The notes: a model not told the origin generated them from the sequence alone. 64,000 bases of DNA from Thalassotalea sp. 42_200_T64 (GCA_002162925.1 MABC01000032.1:6215-70214); one strand, 5' to 3'. Counted from the first letter of the stretch, positions 16,607-27,427 are shown. Numbers and translations: made by a program.

Positions 16607-17797
16607 ATGGTTATCAAACCAAAAGTTCGTGGCTTTATTTGTACTAACGCACATCCCGCAGGCTGTGCTCAACATGTTCAAGAGCAAATTGATTTTGTTA
16701 AATCACAACCGCAAGCGGATGCTAAACCGAAAAAGGTGTTAGTGATTGGCGCGTCAACGGGTTACGGTTTAGCGTCTCGAATTACAGCTGCCTTTGGTAA
16801 TGGTGCCAGCACCTTAGGTATATTCTTTGAAAAAGAGCCTACTGAAAAACGCACCGGCTCTGCGGGTTGGTATAACACTGCGGCATTTCAAAATGCTGCC
16901 GATGAAGCTGGTATTTATGCAAAAAATATTAATGGCGATGCGTTTTCGCACGACATTAAGGCGAAAACCATTGAAACCATTAAAGCCGATTTAGGTCAGG
17001 TAGATTTGGTGGTTTACTCACTGGCGTCTCCTCGTCGTACCGATCCTGTTACCGGTGAAGTTTACGCATCTGCGCTTAAGCCTATTGGTAATGGTTTTAC
17101 CACAAAAAGTTTAAATACGTCAAAACGAGTGATCGAAGAAGTGGCGGTAGAAGCTGCCAGCGAAGAGGAAATTTCCGGTACTATCAAAGTGATGGGCGGC
17201 GAAGACTGGGAGCTATGGATGAATGCTCTTAAAGACGCTGGCGTATTGTCTGATAATGTAAAAACCGTAGCTTACACATACATTGGTAAAGAGCTAACCT
17301 GGCCATTATACGGTAAAGCGACCATAGGTCGTGCCAAAGAAGATTTAGACCGAGCCGCCACTGAAATTCGCAAAGTGACCAGTGATTTAAATGGTGAAGC
17401 GTTTGTAACCTCATTGAATGCCGTGGTGACTCAGGCTAGCTCGGCCATTCCGATCATGCCGCTTTACATCTCAAGCCTGTTCAAAGTGATGAAAGCCGAT
17501 GGCACCCAAGAAAACCCAATACACCAAATTCAAGGCTTGTTCCGTGATAATTTATACAGCACTGAGCGTTCATTAGACGAGAAAAACCGGTTGATGCAAA
17601 ACCTGAAAGAGCTTGAAGACGATGTGCAAACACGTGTGCAAGCAATTTGGGATCAAGTGGATACCGATAGTATTGATCAATTAACCGATTACACTGGTTA
17701 TCACCATGAATTCTTGAAACTGTTTGGTTTTGAAGTTGACGGTGTTGATTACGACGCCGATGTTAGCCCAATAGTGGCTATCAACAATTTGATTTAG
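16607..17797 (+). CDS. fabV: enoyl-[acyl-carrier-protein] reductase FabV
   Basis: This 396-residue NAD(P)H-dependent reductase performs the last step of fatty-acid elongation. The N-terminus VIKPKVRGFICTNAHP is diagnostic. The Rossmann loop reads VLVIGASTGYGLASR, and the Tyr-x8-Lys catalytic pair typical of FabV is Y235...K244. FabV is the largest member of the short-chain reductase superfamily and is naturally insensitive to triclosan, unlike FabI. It is monocistronic with its own terminator. Confidence 0.95.
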   Translation: MVIKPKVRGFICTNAHPAGCAQHVQEQIDFVKSQPQADAKPKKVLVIGASTGYGLASRITAAFGNGASTLGIFFEKEPTEKRTGSAGWYNTAAFQNAADEAGIYAKNINGDAFSHDIKAKTIETIKADLGQVDLVVYSLASPRRTDPVTGEVYASALKPIGNGFTTKSLNTSKRVIEEVAVEAASEEEISGTIKVMGGEDWELWMNALKDAGVLSDNVKTVAYTYIGKELTWPLYGKATIGRAKEDLDRAATEIRKVTSDLNGEAFVTSLNAVVTQASSAIPIMPLYISSLFKVMKADGTQENPIHQIQGLFRDNLYSTERSLDEKNRLMQNLKELEDDVQTRVQAIWDQVDTDSIDQLTDYTGYHHEFLKLFGFEVDGVDYDADVSPIVAINNLI

Positions 17798-17850
17798 TCG
17801 TGACAAAAACAATAGCCTCGCTTTTGTTTTAACTGACTTAATGCAACTTT

Positions 17851-17892
17851 AGTCGAACCTGCTCGTAAATCAGGTTCGACTGGCTTTTTTTA
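17851..17892 (+). terminator. intrinsic terminator of fabV
   Basis: AGTCGAACCTG (17851-17861) pairs with CAGGTTCGACT (17871-17881) around a nine-base loop, followed after GGC by seven T's. It is 53 bases past the fabV stop. Confidence 0.88.
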
Positions 17893-17967
17893 GCCCCTTT
17901 TTGACAAACTTTCTACATCTGCTTTAATTCTTTAGTTGTTGTTTTTTCACTGTTTTTTTTAGTGTTT

Positions 17968-17996
17968 TTGACATGTATCAGTATTTTTCCTTAAAT
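17968..17996 (+). promoter_or_regulatory. candidate nqr promoter P1
   Basis: A consensus TTGACA (17968-17973) is separated by 17 bases from TTAAAT (17991-17996). It lies about 200 bases upstream of nqrA and downstream of the fabV terminator. The remaining gap between fabV and nqrA holds no ORF. Confidence 0.5.
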
Positions 17997-18020
17997 TGTT
18001 ATTAAATGTGTCTCGCTGCA

Positions 18021-18049
18021 TGGAAATCTGGTGCGATTTTTGCTAAAAT
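18021..18049 (+). promoter_or_regulatory. candidate nqr promoter P2 (extended -10)
   Basis: TGCTAAAAT gives an extended -10 (hexamer 18044-18049), with a weak TGGAAA at 18021-18026 exactly 17 bases upstream. It would leave a leader of about 140 bases before nqrA. Confidence 0.4.
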
Positions 18050-18194
18050 TCGCGCCAGAAAAATTAACTAAAGCGACCTTGTAAGTTTTCTGGTCTGTTT
18101 ACGACCCGTTGCTATGCAAGAAACACTGGATTAGTAATTCTCTTAATGAGCATTATTAATTTTAAATACTCCCATCAAAGTAGTGCATGTGTTT

Positions 18195-19535
18195 ATGATT
18201 ACAGTAAAGAAAGGTCTGGATATCCCGGTAAAAGGTGTTCCCCAGCAAGTAATCCATGATGGTTCGACCATCAAAACTGTTGCAACCCTAGGTGAAGAGT
18301 TTGTGGGTATGCGCCCCACCATGTTTGTTAAACTTGGTGACAGCGTTAAAAAAGGTCAGGTACTTTTTGAAGATAAAAAGAATCCTGGCGTTAAATTCAC
18401 AGCCTCTGCAGCCGGTGTTGTAAAAGAAATTAACCGTGGTGAAAAGCGTGTTTTACAATCTGTTGTTATCGAAGTAAATGTAAATGGTGACGAAGAAGAA
18501 ACATTTAACGCGTATTCAGCCGAGCAATTAACAACTCTCTCTCGTGAAGATGTTGAAGCTAACCTGGTAAACTCAGGTTTGTGGACCGCTCTGCGTACTC
18601 GCCCATTCAGCAAGTCTCCGGCGTTAGCAAGCGTTGCTGCAGATATTTTTGTTAGTGCTATGGATACTAATCCGTTAGCGGCTAACCCAGAAGTGATCAT
18701 TAACGAGCAAAGCGAAGCCTTTGTAAACGGTTTGGCCGTTTTATCTCGTTTAACTTCCGGTAAAGTATTTGTATCAAAAGCGCCAGGTGCAAACATTCCA
18801 GCTGGTATTGCCAGTGTCAATGAATTTTCCGGCAAGCATCCTGCAGGTTTAGTTGGTACTCATATCCACTTCTTGTCAGCTGTGTCGGCTAATAAAGTTG
18901 TATGGCATATTGGTTACCAGGACGTTATCGCGGTAGGTACGTTATTTACCACCGGTAAATTGGACAGCAACCGTGTTGTCTCATTAGCCGGCCCAGCGGT
19001 AAAAAATCCTCGTTTAGTACGTACCCTATTAGGTGCGAATACTGATGACTTAACTGCTGGCGATTTAGCCGACGGTGAAGTTCGAGTGGTTTCTGGTTCT
19101 CCGCTACAAGGCGATGCCGCCAAAGGTGTGCACGCATATCTTGGTCGTTTCCACGTGCAAGTGAGTGCTTTGAGCGAAGGTCGTGAAAAAGAATTCATCG
19201 GTTACATGATGCCGGGTGCAAATAAATTCTCTGTTACTCGTGCTTACCTCTCGCACATCTTTAGTGGCAAAGTGTTTAACATGACCACCACAACTAACGG
19301 TTCTGCTCGTGCTATGGTGCCAATTGGTAACTATGAACGCATTATGCCGCTAGATATTTTACCTACCTTGTTACTACGTGATTTGGCTGCTGGCGACACC
19401 GACGGTGCTCAGCAACTAGGTGCATTAGAGCTAGACGAAGAAGATTTAGCACTATGTACATTCGTGTGTCCTGGTAAAACTGATTATGGCGTTATCCTTC
19501 GTGATTGCCTAACCACTATTGAAAAGGAAGGTTAG
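18195..19535 (+). CDS. nqrA: Na+-translocating NADH:quinone reductase subunit A
   Basis: This is the cytoplasmic quinone-site subunit of the respiratory sodium pump. The frame opens at a GTG (18183), but the family start [14 protein letters not shown] is at the ATG 18195, giving 446 residues. It has the full length of the family, with [18 protein letters not shown] near the end. It is first of six nqr genes, with two bases to nqrB. No strong Shine-Dalgarno is visible before either start. Confidence 0.95.
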   Translation: MITVKKGLDIPVKGVPQQVIHDGSTIKTVATLGEEFVGMRPTMFVKLGDSVKKGQVLFEDKKNPGVKFTASAAGVVKEINRGEKRVLQSVVIEVNVNGDEEETFNAYSAEQLTTLSREDVEANLVNSGLWTALRTRPFSKSPALASVAADIFVSAMDTNPLAANPEVIINEQSEAFVNGLAVLSRLTSGKVFVSKAPGANIPAGIASVNEFSGKHPAGLVGTHIHFLSAVSANKVVWHIGYQDVIAVGTLFTTGKLDSNRVVSLAGPAVKNPRLVRTLLGANTDDLTAGDLADGEVRVVSGSPLQGDAAKGVHAYLGRFHVQVSALSEGREKEFIGYMMPGANKFSVTRAYLSHIFSGKVFNMTTTTNGSARAMVPIGNYERIMPLDILPTLLLRDLAAGDTDGAQQLGALELDEEDLALCTFVCPGKTDYGVILRDCLTTIEKEG

Positions 19536-19537
19536 AC

Positions 19538-20740
19538 ATGGGCTTGAAAAAGTTTATTGAAGATATCGAGCCGCATTTTGAAAAAGGCGGCAAGCACGAG
19601 AAATGGTTCGCATTATACGAAGCCGTTGCTACGGGCTTATTTACTCCTGGTTATGTCACTAAGGGTAAAACTCACATTCGTGACAGTATTGATCTAAAAC
19701 GTATTATGATCACGGTTTGGTTAGCAGTATTTCCTGCTATGTTTTTTGGTATGTACAACATCGGTTACCAAGCCGTTGATGCCTTAGCAGCAGGCTATGC
19801 CTTAACTGATTCTTGGCAAGTTGGTCTATTCCACATAGTTGGCGGGCAGTTAACCGCGGACTCTGGCTGGTTTAGCATGATGTTCTATGGTGCTTTCTTC
19901 TTCGTGCCAATTTATGCCACGGTATTTATTGTTGGTGGTTTTTGGGAAGTAATATTTGCTTCCGTGCGTAAGCATGAAGTGAACGAAGGTTTCTTCGTAA
20001 CCTCTATTTTATTTGCCTTGATCTTACCGGCAACGATTCCATTATGGCAGGCTGCTTTAGGTATTACCTTTGGTGTAGTGATTGCCAAAGAAATCTTCGG
20101 CGGTACCGGTAAAAACTTCTTAAACCCGGCATTAGCGGGTCGTGCATTCTTATTCTTCGCTTACCCTGCTGAAATATCAGGGGATGCAGTTTGGGTTGCT
20201 ATCGACGGCTTCTCTGGGGCAACACCATTAAGTGCAGCATTAGCCGGTACTGGTCAATATGCTATCGACGCAAGCTGGTGGGATGCATTCTGGGGTTTCA
20301 TCCCTGGTTCTGTTGGTGAAGTGTCAACATTTGCCTGTTTATTAGGTGGTGTATACATCCTTTATAAAGGCATAGCTTCATGGCGTATCGTCGTCAGTGT
20401 CTTTGGCGGCATGGTAGCAACGGCATTCCTGTTTAATGCTATTGGCTCAGACACTAACATGATGTTTGCAATGCCTTGGTACTGGCACTTAGTTGTTGGT
20501 GGTTTCGCTTTTGGTATGATGTTCATGGCAACCGACCCGGTAACCATGTCATTTACTAACACAGGTAAGTACTTCTTTGGTGCTTTAGTTGGTGTCATGG
20601 TGGTGCTGGTACGCGTCGTTAACCCGGCTTTCCCGGAAGGCATGATGTTAGCCATCTTATTTGCCAACTTGTTCGCACCATTATTTGACTACTTCGTAGT
20701 TCAGTCAAACATCAAACGGAGGCTTGCTCGTAATGTCTAG
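19538..20740 (+). CDS. nqrB: Na+-NQR subunit B
   Basis: This 400-residue polytopic membrane subunit carries covalent FMN and takes part in Na+ passage. The FMN attachment motif SGAT is visible in [12 protein letters not shown], with Thr229 the likely attachment residue. [23 protein letters not shown] is another conserved block. The stop overlaps the nqrC start by eight bases. Confidence 0.96.
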   Translation: MGLKKFIEDIEPHFEKGGKHEKWFALYEAVATGLFTPGYVTKGKTHIRDSIDLKRIMITVWLAVFPAMFFGMYNIGYQAVDALAAGYALTDSWQVGLFHIVGGQLTADSGWFSMMFYGAFFFVPIYATVFIVGGFWEVIFASVRKHEVNEGFFVTSILFALILPATIPLWQAALGITFGVVIAKEIFGGTGKNFLNPALAGRAFLFFAYPAEISGDAVWVAIDGFSGATPLSAALAGTGQYAIDASWWDAFWGFIPGSVGEVSTFACLLGGVYILYKGIASWRIVVSVFGGMVATAFLFNAIGSDTNMMFAMPWYWHLVVGGFAFGMMFMATDPVTMSFTNTGKYFFGALVGVMVVLVRVVNPAFPEGMMLAILFANLFAPLFDYFVVQSNIKRRLARNV

Positions 20741-21506
20741 TAAAAAAGAAAGCTTTTTCGGCACCGTTAGTTTCGTAATTATCGTTTGTTTAGTCTGTGC
20801 GGCATTAGTTTCTGTTTCAGCAGTTAAATTAAAACCACTACAAACCGCGAATAAATTACTGGATCAACAAACCAAAATTTTAGAAGCTGCCGGCTTGTTA
20901 GAATTGGGCACAGAAAAGGGCATAGTTGCTACTTACAGCCAATTCGTAACCGCTAAAATGATTGATCTGAAAACTGGCGAATACATTGACGGCAACCCTG
21001 ATATGTTTGACGAGCGTCGTGACGCCCGTGATGAAACGAAATCAGTGAAACCAGAGAATGATATAGCAGGTATCAATCGTCGTGCGAATTCAGCGGTTGT
21101 TTACTTGGTCACTGACGGTTCAGGTTCGGTAAATACCGTAATTCTACCAATTGTCGGTTCAGGTCTTTGGGACTTAATGTACGGCTTCATCGGTTTTGAG
21201 CCAGATTTGAACACAGTTAAGAGTGTTGTTTATTCTGATCATAAGGAAACTCCGGGCTTAGGGGCAGAAGTAATGAACCCTAGGTGGAAAGCCTTATGGC
21301 CTGGCAAAAAAATGTATGATGAGCAAAACAATATTGCCATTCAAATCGTTAAAGGTGGCGCTAAAAAAGGCGACATCCACGGTGTTGATGCATTATCTGG
21401 CGCAACATTAACAAGTGCGGGTGTAGAAAGAACTCTACACTTCTGGTTAGGTGAAGAAGGCTACGGTCCTTTCATCAAGGCTACACGTGCAAGGGGGCTT
21501 AACTAA
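20733..21506 (+). CDS. nqrC: Na+-NQR subunit C
   Basis: This 257-residue subunit has one N-terminal membrane helix and a periplasmic domain with a second covalent FMN. The attachment motif is ALSGATLTS with Thr225, the same position as in Vibrio. The frame opens at a TTG (20724), but the ATG at 20733, 11 bases after GGAGG and giving [10 protein letters not shown], is the family start. It overlaps nqrB by eight bases, and its stop overlaps nqrD by one base. Confidence 0.95.
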   Translation: MSSKKESFFGTVSFVIIVCLVCAALVSVSAVKLKPLQTANKLLDQQTKILEAAGLLELGTEKGIVATYSQFVTAKMIDLKTGEYIDGNPDMFDERRDARDETKSVKPENDIAGINRRANSAVVYLVTDGSGSVNTVILPIVGSGLWDLMYGFIGFEPDLNTVKSVVYSDHKETPGLGAEVMNPRWKALWPGKKMYDEQNNIAIQIVKGGAKKGDIHGVDALSGATLTSAGVERTLHFWLGEEGYGPFIKATRARGLN

Positions 21507-22132
21507 TGAGCGATTCTTCAATTAAAAAGGTGTTAACGCAACCTATCGTTGACAACAACCCGATTGCTTTACAAGTACTAGGTATTTGTTCTGCTCTTGC
21601 GGTAACAAGCTCTATGGCGAATGCCCTGGTAATGACCTTAGCGGTAATGATAGTAACGGCATTTTCAAGCTTGTTTATTTCCGCTATTCGTAATCACATC
21701 CCATCAAGCGTGCGTATTATCGTGCAAATGGCGATCATTGCATCTTTAGTAATTGTGGTAGATCAGGTGTTAAAAGCTTTCTCTTACCAATTATCGAAAG
21801 AGTTATCAGTATTCGTTGGCTTGATCATTACTAACTGTATCGTAATGGGCCGTGCCGAAGCGTTCGCGATGAAAGAAAAGCCAGTGGTAAGCTTTATGGA
21901 TGGTATTGGTAACGGTTTAGGTTACGGTGCTATCTTAATGGCCGTGGCGTTTTTCCGTGAACTATTTGGTTTTGGTACTTTCTTCGGTATTGAAGTATTA
22001 CCATTAATTCAAAACGACGGTTGGTATCAAGCCAATGGTCTGCTGGTATTGCCATTCAGTTCATTCTTCATCATTGGTTTGATCATCTGGGCTATTCGCC
22101 AGTGGAAACCTGAGCAAGTAGAGAAGGACTAG
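21506..22132 (+). CDS. nqrD: Na+-NQR subunit D
   Basis: This 208-residue six-helix membrane subunit, homologous to NqrE and RnfE, has the conserved [15 protein letters not shown] around the Cys that with NqrE binds an intramembrane iron centre. TAATG coupling to nqrC and a six-base gap to nqrE keep it within the operon. Confidence 0.95.
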   Translation: MSDSSIKKVLTQPIVDNNPIALQVLGICSALAVTSSMANALVMTLAVMIVTAFSSLFISAIRNHIPSSVRIIVQMAIIASLVIVVDQVLKAFSYQLSKELSVFVGLIITNCIVMGRAEAFAMKEKPVVSFMDGIGNGLGYGAILMAVAFFRELFGFGTFFGIEVLPLIQNDGWYQANGLLVLPFSSFFIIGLIIWAIRQWKPEQVEKD

Positions 22133-22138
22133 GAAATC

Positions 22139-22762
22139 ATGGAACATTATTTAAGTTTATTCATAAAAACGATTTTCATTGAGAACATCGCCTTAAGCTT
22201 CTTCTTAGGGATGTGTACATTCCTTGCGGTTTCTAAAAAAATTAGTACGGCAATGGGTCTTGGTGTTGCGGTAATTGTAGTTTTAGGTATTGCGGTACCG
22301 GCTAACCAAATCATCTATCAATCAATTTTGGCGCCTGGTGCACTCGATAGTGTCTTAGGTATTACCGATCCACTCGAGTCTGTGGATTTAAGTTTCCTTT
22401 CTTTTATTACCTTTATCGGTGTTATTGCCGCCCTGGTACAAATTTTAGAAATGGTTCTTGATAAATTCTTCCCTGCTTTATATCAAGCCTTAGGTATTTT
22501 CTTACCGCTTATTACGGTTAACTGTGCAATTTTCGGTGCCGTATCTTTCATGGTAGCGAAAAACCTAACGTTAGGTGAGTCAGTGGTTTACGGTATTGGT
22601 TCGGGCGTTGGTTGGGCGTTAGCGATTGTTTTACTTGCGGGTATCCGTGAGAAAATGAAGTACTCTGACGTACCAGAAGGTTTGAAAGGTTTAGGTATTA
22701 CGTTTATTACCGCAGGATTGATGGCATTTGGCTTTCTCTCTTTCGGTGGTATCTCGTTATAA
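22139..22762 (+). CDS. nqrE: Na+-NQR subunit E
   Basis: This 207-residue six-helix membrane subunit, the inverted-topology partner of NqrD, has conserved [20 protein letters not shown] and [15 protein letters not shown] blocks, each with a Cys expected to ligate the iron centre. It is preceded by AGGAAATC and followed by a 58-base gap to nqrF. Confidence 0.95.
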   Translation: MEHYLSLFIKTIFIENIALSFFLGMCTFLAVSKKISTAMGLGVAVIVVLGIAVPANQIIYQSILAPGALDSVLGITDPLESVDLSFLSFITFIGVIAALVQILEMVLDKFFPALYQALGIFLPLITVNCAIFGAVSFMVAKNLTLGESVVYGIGSGVGWALAIVLLAGIREKMKYSDVPEGLKGLGITFITAGLMAFGFLSFGGISL

Positions 22763-22820
22763 AGTTAATGCAGTTTAATCCGCTATTGCGGGTTAGGCTC
22801 GAAGTACAAAGGAAAAATCT

Positions 22821-24047
22821 ATGCAAGAGATAATTCTAGGCGTAGGAATGTTCACCGCAATCGTTGTCGCTTTGGTATTGGTAATATTATTTGCCAAATC
22901 GAAACTGGTAGCCGAAGGCGATGTAATTATTTCAATTAACGGCGATCCAGAAAAAGCAGTAACAACAGCAGCGGGTGGCAAGCTTCTTGGCGCATTAGCT
23001 GAACAAGGTATTTTCATTCCATCGGCTTGTGGTGGCGGTGGTACTTGTGGTCAGTGTCGTGTTGAAGTGCATTCAGGTGGTGGTGATATCCTTCCAACGG
23101 AAGAAGGTCACATCAACAAACGTGAAGCCAAAGCTGGTTGTCGTTTAGCTTGTCAAGTTGCGGTTAAGCAAGACATGGAAATAGAAGTTGAAGATGAGAT
23201 TTTCGGTGTTCAGCAATGGGAATGTGAAGTTATCTCTAACGATAACAAAGCAACCTTCATTAAAGAACTTAAGCTGCAAATCCCTAACGGCGAGTCTGTG
23301 CCTTTCCGTGCCGGTGGTTACATTCAAATTGAAGCGCCTAAGCATCATGTGAAATACTCAGATTTCGATATTGATGAACAATATCGTGGCGACTGGAACC
23401 ACTTTGGTTTCTTCGACGTAGAATCAAAAGTTGATGAGCCAACATTACGTGCTTACTCAATGGCGAACTACCCGGAAGAAGAAGGCATTATCATGCTGAA
23501 CGTGCGTATTGCTACGCCGCCTCCTGGCCGTTTACATTTACCAGCAGGTAAAATGTCATCGTTTATCTTCAGCTTAAAAGCTGGCGATAAAGTCACTATC
23601 TCAGGTCCATTTGGTGAGTTCTTCGCCAGAGATACTGAAAACGAGATGGTATTTATCGGTGGTGGTGCTGGTATGGCGCCAATGCGTTCGCACATTTTTG
23701 ACCAGCTTAAGCGTCTTAAATCGAAACGTAAGATGAGCTTCTGGTACGGTGCACGTTCGAAACGTGAAATGTTCTATGAAGACGATTACAACGGCTTAGC
23801 TAATGACAATGATAACTTCGACTGGCATGTGGCATTATCTGATCCACAACCAGAAGATAACTGGGACGGAATGACAGGTTTCATTCATAATGTACTTTAT
23901 GAAAATTACCTGAAAGATCACGAAGCGCCAGAAGATTGTGAGTTCTACATGTGTGGTCCGCCAATGATGAACGCAGCAGTTATCGGTATGCTTAAAGATT
24001 TAGGCGTAGAAGATGAAAATATCATGCTTGATGACTTTGGTGGCTAA
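22821..24047 (+). CDS. nqrF: Na+-NQR subunit F (NADH dehydrogenase)
   Basis: This 408-residue subunit is the electron entry point. It has an N-terminal membrane helix, then a 2Fe-2S ferredoxin domain with Cys70, Cys76, Cys79 and Cys111 ([11 protein letters not shown]...LAC), then FAD and NADH domains ([40 protein letters not shown]). Spacing matches Vibrio NqrF exactly. It is the last gene of the operon, closed by a strong terminator. The apbE and nqrM genes found next in Vibrio are not here. Confidence 0.96.
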   Translation: MQEIILGVGMFTAIVVALVLVILFAKSKLVAEGDVIISINGDPEKAVTTAAGGKLLGALAEQGIFIPSACGGGGTCGQCRVEVHSGGGDILPTEEGHINKREAKAGCRLACQVAVKQDMEIEVEDEIFGVQQWECEVISNDNKATFIKELKLQIPNGESVPFRAGGYIQIEAPKHHVKYSDFDIDEQYRGDWNHFGFFDVESKVDEPTLRAYSMANYPEEEGIIMLNVRIATPPPGRLHLPAGKMSSFIFSLKAGDKVTISGPFGEFFARDTENEMVFIGGGAGMAPMRSHIFDQLKRLKSKRKMSFWYGARSKREMFYEDDYNGLANDNDNFDWHVALSDPQPEDNWDGMTGFIHNVLYENYLKDHEAPEDCEFYMCGPPMMNAAVIGMLKDLGVEDENIMLDDFGG

Positions 24048-24070
24048 GCCTTAGTTTTCAAAGCTAACAA

Positions 24071-24098
24071 AAAAGAGCGCTTACAGCGCTCTTTTTTT
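24071..24098. terminator. intrinsic terminator of the nqr operon
   Basis: AAAAGAGCGC pairs with GCGCTCTTTT around a TTACA loop, with a T-run on the plus strand and an A-run on the left arm. It starts 23 bases after the nqrF stop. Confidence 0.93.
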
Positions 24099-24142
24099 GT
24101 TTGCCTTGAAACTTAAGTTAATTTACGCACTATACGCGACAG

Positions 24143-24170
24143 GAGGTCCCTGAGTAAATCAGGGATGACG
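24143..24170. repeat. solo arm of the CGTCATCCC repeat family
   Basis: Read on the minus strand this is CGTCATCCCTGA-TTTAC-TCAGGGACCTC, a compact hairpin version of the terminal repeat of the elements at 550-705 and 45749-45890. About 40 bases further right, CCGTCATTCC begins what may be another degenerate copy, followed by a GGCAGGCAGACGCCTTT string related to the 4435-4526 repeat. Confidence 0.55.
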
Positions 24171-24285
24171 TGTGTAAATTTTCTGAAAAGGATATAAACT
24201 CTAGAAAAAATACTCCGTCATTCCAAACTTGTTATACCCGGCAGGCAGACGCCTTTTTAGGCTGATTTTAAAACGGTACCAATCG

Positions 24286-25899
24286 CTACTTTTCAAAGTC
24301 TTTATTGATTGCCAACGCCATCGCTTCGGCAATTTTAATGCCATCAATAGCAGCCGATAGAATGCCACCAGCATAACCGGCACCTTCACCGGCAGGGTAT
24401 AAACCGTTTACATTTAAACTGGTGAGTAGCTCTTTGTCGCGAGTAATTTGGATGGGCGAGGAGGTACGAGTTTCTACCGCCGTAAGGGTAGCGTCGTTCA
24501 TCGAAAAGCCTTTAATTTTACGCTCAAATGCCGGCAGGGCTTCACGAATGGCTGCAATGGCGTAATCGGGCAGGGTTTCACTTAAATCGGTGTAGGTAAC
24601 GCCCGGCTTATAAGACGGAACCACGTCGCCATGTTCGCCACTTTTTCGTCCCGCCAGAAAATCACCAACCAGTTGTGTCGGTGCATCATAGCTAGAGCCA
24701 CCTAAGGCAAAAGCTTTTTCTTCTAAGCGCCGTTGGAACTCAATTCCGGCCAATACACCGCCGGGATAATCCTCTGGTGAAATGCCGACCACGATAGCAC
24801 TGTTGGCATTGCGCTCATGACGCGAGTATTGGCTCATGCCATTAGTCACTAAACGACCTTCTTCGGATGCCGCTGCTACTACTGTGCCGCCGGGACACAT
24901 ACAAAAGCTGTATACCGAACGACCATTCTTACAGTGGTGTACCAGCTTATAATCGGCGGCGCCAAGGATAGGGTTGCCAGCATTTTTACCAAAGCGAGCA
25001 TCATCGATAACCGATTGCTCATGCTCAATACGAAAGCCGACCGAAAACGGTTTGGCTTTAATATAAACGCCCTTATTGAACAGCATTTCAAAGGTATCGC
25101 GGGCGCTATGGCCGATGGCCAGAGCAATATAATTGGTTGCTATTTTTTCACCTGTGGCCATAGTTAAGCTTTGCACTTGTTCGTTTTCAATGTCGATGTC
25201 GTCAACGCGTTGTTCAAAACGAACCTCACCACCGAGCTGATGTATTTTGGCACGCATTTGCTCAACCATAGTGACCAACTTAAAGGTGCCAATATGCGGT
25301 TTCGATACGTATAAAATTTCGCTCGGTGCACCGGCTGCGACAAACTCATGAAGAACTTTACGGCTGTAATGTTTGGGATCTTTTACCTGGCTATACAATT
25401 TACCATCTGAAAATGTACCAGCACCGCCTTCACCAAACTGCACGTTTGATTCGGGGTTTAGGTTTTTTTTACGCCAAAAGCCAAAGGTGTCTTTGGTGCG
25501 CTGTCGTACTTCCTTACCACGCTCGAGAATAATAGGCTTGTAATCCATTTGAGCCAATAATAAACCAACAAATAAACCACAGGGCCCCATACCGATAACC
25601 ACCGGGCGTTGGCTTAGATTTTGTGGCGCCTGGGCGACAAACTTATAGCTGGTATCCGGTGTCGCTTTTATATTGGGGTTGTTATCATGCTTGGCTAAGA
25701 GCTCAGCATTGCAAGCGGTATCAACGTCTAGGGTGTACATCAAAATGATGGCGTTTTTGCGGCGTGCATCGTAACCACGTTTAAATAGGGTAAAGTTGAT
25801 CAGTTGCTCTTCGCTGATATCAAGTAAGTCCAAAACCGCTTGTTGCAGGTCATCTTCTTGATGGTTGAGAGCTAATTTAACATTAGTAAGACGGATCAT
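24286..25899 (-). CDS. FAD-dependent dehydrogenase of the COG2509 type
   Basis: This 537-residue flavoprotein has a small N-terminal domain (about 100 residues), then an FAD-binding Rossmann motif VVIGMGPCGLFVGLLLA with a following ERGKEVRQRT acidic strand end. Conserved blocks include VQFGEGGAGTFSDGKLYS, CMCPGGTVVAAASEEG and a C-terminal LYPAGEGAGYAGGILSAAIDG. The family is widespread but has no firmly assigned substrate. It is monocistronic, divergent from the ferredoxin gene. Confidence 0.85.
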   Translation of the reverse strand: MIRLTNVKLALNHQEDDLQQAVLDLLDISEEQLINFTLFKRGYDARRKNAIILMYTLDVDTACNAELLAKHDNNPNIKATPDTSYKFVAQAPQNLSQRPVVIGMGPCGLFVGLLLAQMDYKPIILERGKEVRQRTKDTFGFWRKKNLNPESNVQFGEGGAGTFSDGKLYSQVKDPKHYSRKVLHEFVAAGAPSEILYVSKPHIGTFKLVTMVEQMRAKIHQLGGEVRFEQRVDDIDIENEQVQSLTMATGEKIATNYIALAIGHSARDTFEMLFNKGVYIKAKPFSVGFRIEHEQSVIDDARFGKNAGNPILGAADYKLVHHCKNGRSVYSFCMCPGGTVVAAASEEGRLVTNGMSQYSRHERNANSAIVVGISPEDYPGGVLAGIEFQRRLEEKAFALGGSSYDAPTQLVGDFLAGRKSGEHGDVVPSYKPGVTYTDLSETLPDYAIAAIREALPAFERKIKGFSMNDATLTAVETRTSSPIQITRDKELLTSLNVNGLYPAGEGAGYAGGILSAAIDGIKIAEAMALAINKDFEK

Positions 25900-25920
25900 T
25901 CATTGGTTTCCAGATAGTAA

Positions 25921-25938
25921 TTTAATCAACTTGGTATT
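25921..25938. repeat. half copy of the ATACCAA/TTGGTAT family
   Basis: TTTAATCAACTTGGTATT is one arm only, in the divergent gap between the COG2509 gene and fdxA. Confidence 0.5.
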
Positions 25939-26054
25939 AAAGCAGCCATTGCGCGCTATTCTACCTTAATCGCGATGATCAACAAACAAGAGATTGAATT
26001 TGCCAATACAACAGGTATGATCATACACAGTAAGAATAAAAGTAAGAGATTTTC

Positions 26055-26384
26055 ATGACATTTGTGGTAACCGATAATTGTATTCAATGTAAATATACCG
26101 ACTGTGTGGCGGTGTGTCCGGCGGATGCGTTTTATGAAGGGCCTAATTTTTTGGTGATAAGTCCGGATGATTGCATCGATTGCGATTTATGTCCGGTTGA
26201 ATGCCCGGCTGGGGCGATTTATCAAGAAGATGACGTACCCGAAGATCAACAAGAATTTATCAAGCTCAATGCCGAGTTAGCGAAAGTTTGGCCGAACATT
26301 TCCGCGGTAAAGGCCCCGCCGGAAGATGCGAAAGAATGGGATGGCGTAAAGAATAAAATCGATAACTTAATCATCGAAGACTAA
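26055..26384 (+). CDS. fdxA: seven-iron ferredoxin, FdxA type
   Basis: This 109-residue ferredoxin has the Azotobacter FdI-like cysteine pattern Cys9, 12, 17, 21 and Cys40, 43, 46, 50. It would hold one [3Fe-4S] and one [4Fe-4S] cluster. The extended acidic C-terminal half is typical of FdxA. It is a low-potential electron carrier whose partners are not evident here; the divergent flavoprotein gene next door is a possible but unproven one. Confidence 0.9.
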   Translation: MTFVVTDNCIQCKYTDCVAVCPADAFYEGPNFLVISPDDCIDCDLCPVECPAGAIYQEDDVPEDQQEFIKLNAELAKVWPNISAVKAPPEDAKEWDGVKNKIDNLIIED

Positions 26385-26409
26385 ACTTTCCACTTTAGGT
26401 AACTTTTAA

Positions 26410-26472
26410 GAATAGTTATAACTGTTCAACTTCTTCCAAACGTTGCTCTTTTAATGCAACGTTGAACAATCA
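26410..26472 (+). promoter_or_regulatory. palindrome and stem-loop leader of the metal exporter gene
   Basis: AGTTATAACT, a 10-bp perfect palindrome, is followed by TGTTCAAC and a strong AACGTTGC-loop-GCAACGTT hairpin whose 3' side continues GAACA, able to pair with TGTTC further 5'. No T-run follows, so it is not a standard terminator of fdxA. Its place immediately before a metal exporter start suggests an operator or leader structure. Confidence 0.4.
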
Positions 26473-26486
26473 GTTTTGGAAATTCA

Positions 26487-27389
26487 ATGAAAAACGAAAG
26501 CAGCATTCAGTGGGAGCACTCTAATAATTTCGGTATTGACAATAAGCACCATGAAAACAAAGTGAAGATCGTCTTTTGCTTAACCACGGTAATCATGGTG
26601 CTAGAAATTGCTGCTGGTACCTGGTCGGGATCTATGGCGTTACTTGCTGACGGATGGCATATGGGGACTCATTCTGCTGCTTTTCTTATTGCTATTTTTG
26701 CTTACTCTTATGCTAAGAGACATGCGAATAACAAAGACTTTAGCTTCGGAACCGGTAAAGTTAACTCTTTAGGGGGCTTTGCCAGTGCTATTGCGCTAGC
26801 AATAGTTGCACTGATGATGGTAATCGAATCAGTTCAAAGACTATTAGAGCCACAACCGATCCACTTTAACGAAGCAATCGTTGTCGCGATCATCGGCTTA
26901 ATTGTCAATATAGCTTCTGTTTTTATCTTACATGACGAGCATCATCACCATCATGGCGATAGTCATCACCACGATCATAATATGAAAGCAGCCTATTTCC
27001 ATGTTTTAGCTGATACCTTGACCTCAATTCTAGCCATTGTGGCGTTATTCATTGGTAAATATATTGGTTTGATTTGGATGGATCCATTGATGGGTATCGT
27101 AGGCGCAATCGTGATTCTTCGCTGGTCCTATGGGTTAGTCAAAGAATCGAGCGATATGTTGTTAGATAGGTCTGTGGATATAGCAACATTAGAAAAAGTA
27201 TCTGATCTAATGAATGAAAAAAACACTGTGATTAAAGATATTCATGTATGGAAAATATCCATGGCACACCAAGCGGCTATTCTTTCGATTTCATCGAAAG
27301 AACCGTTAGATTATGTTGAGTATAGAAAAATTCTGATGAAGTTTTTACCTAAGCTTTGTCACCTATCAATTGAAATAAATAAAAGCTAA
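26487..27389 (+). CDS. cation diffusion facilitator metal exporter, DmeF-like
   Basis: This 300-residue CDF transporter has six membrane helices. Metal-site residues appear as LLADGWHMGTHS in TM2 and HVLADTLTS in TM5. Between TM4 and TM5 is a His-rich loop (DEHHHHHGDSHHHDHN), and the cytosolic C-terminal domain keeps the regulatory fold (VIKDIHVWKIS). CDF proteins exchange divalent cations for protons to remove excess metal. The TM2 sequence and overall look favour the DmeF (Co/Ni) branch over the Zn branch, but this is by recollection. Confidence 0.85.
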   Translation: MKNESSIQWEHSNNFGIDNKHHENKVKIVFCLTTVIMVLEIAAGTWSGSMALLADGWHMGTHSAAFLIAIFAYSYAKRHANNKDFSFGTGKVNSLGGFASAIALAIVALMMVIESVQRLLEPQPIHFNEAIVVAIIGLIVNIASVFILHDEHHHHHGDSHHHDHNMKAAYFHVLADTLTSILAIVALFIGKYIGLIWMDPLMGIVGAIVILRWSYGLVKESSDMLLDRSVDIATLEKVSDLMNEKNTVIKDIHVWKISMAHQAAILSISSKEPLDYVEYRKILMKFLPKLCHLSIEINKS

Positions 27390-27427
27390 AGATTACTCGG
27401 TCTGCTTGTACCTAGTTCCCTTTATCC

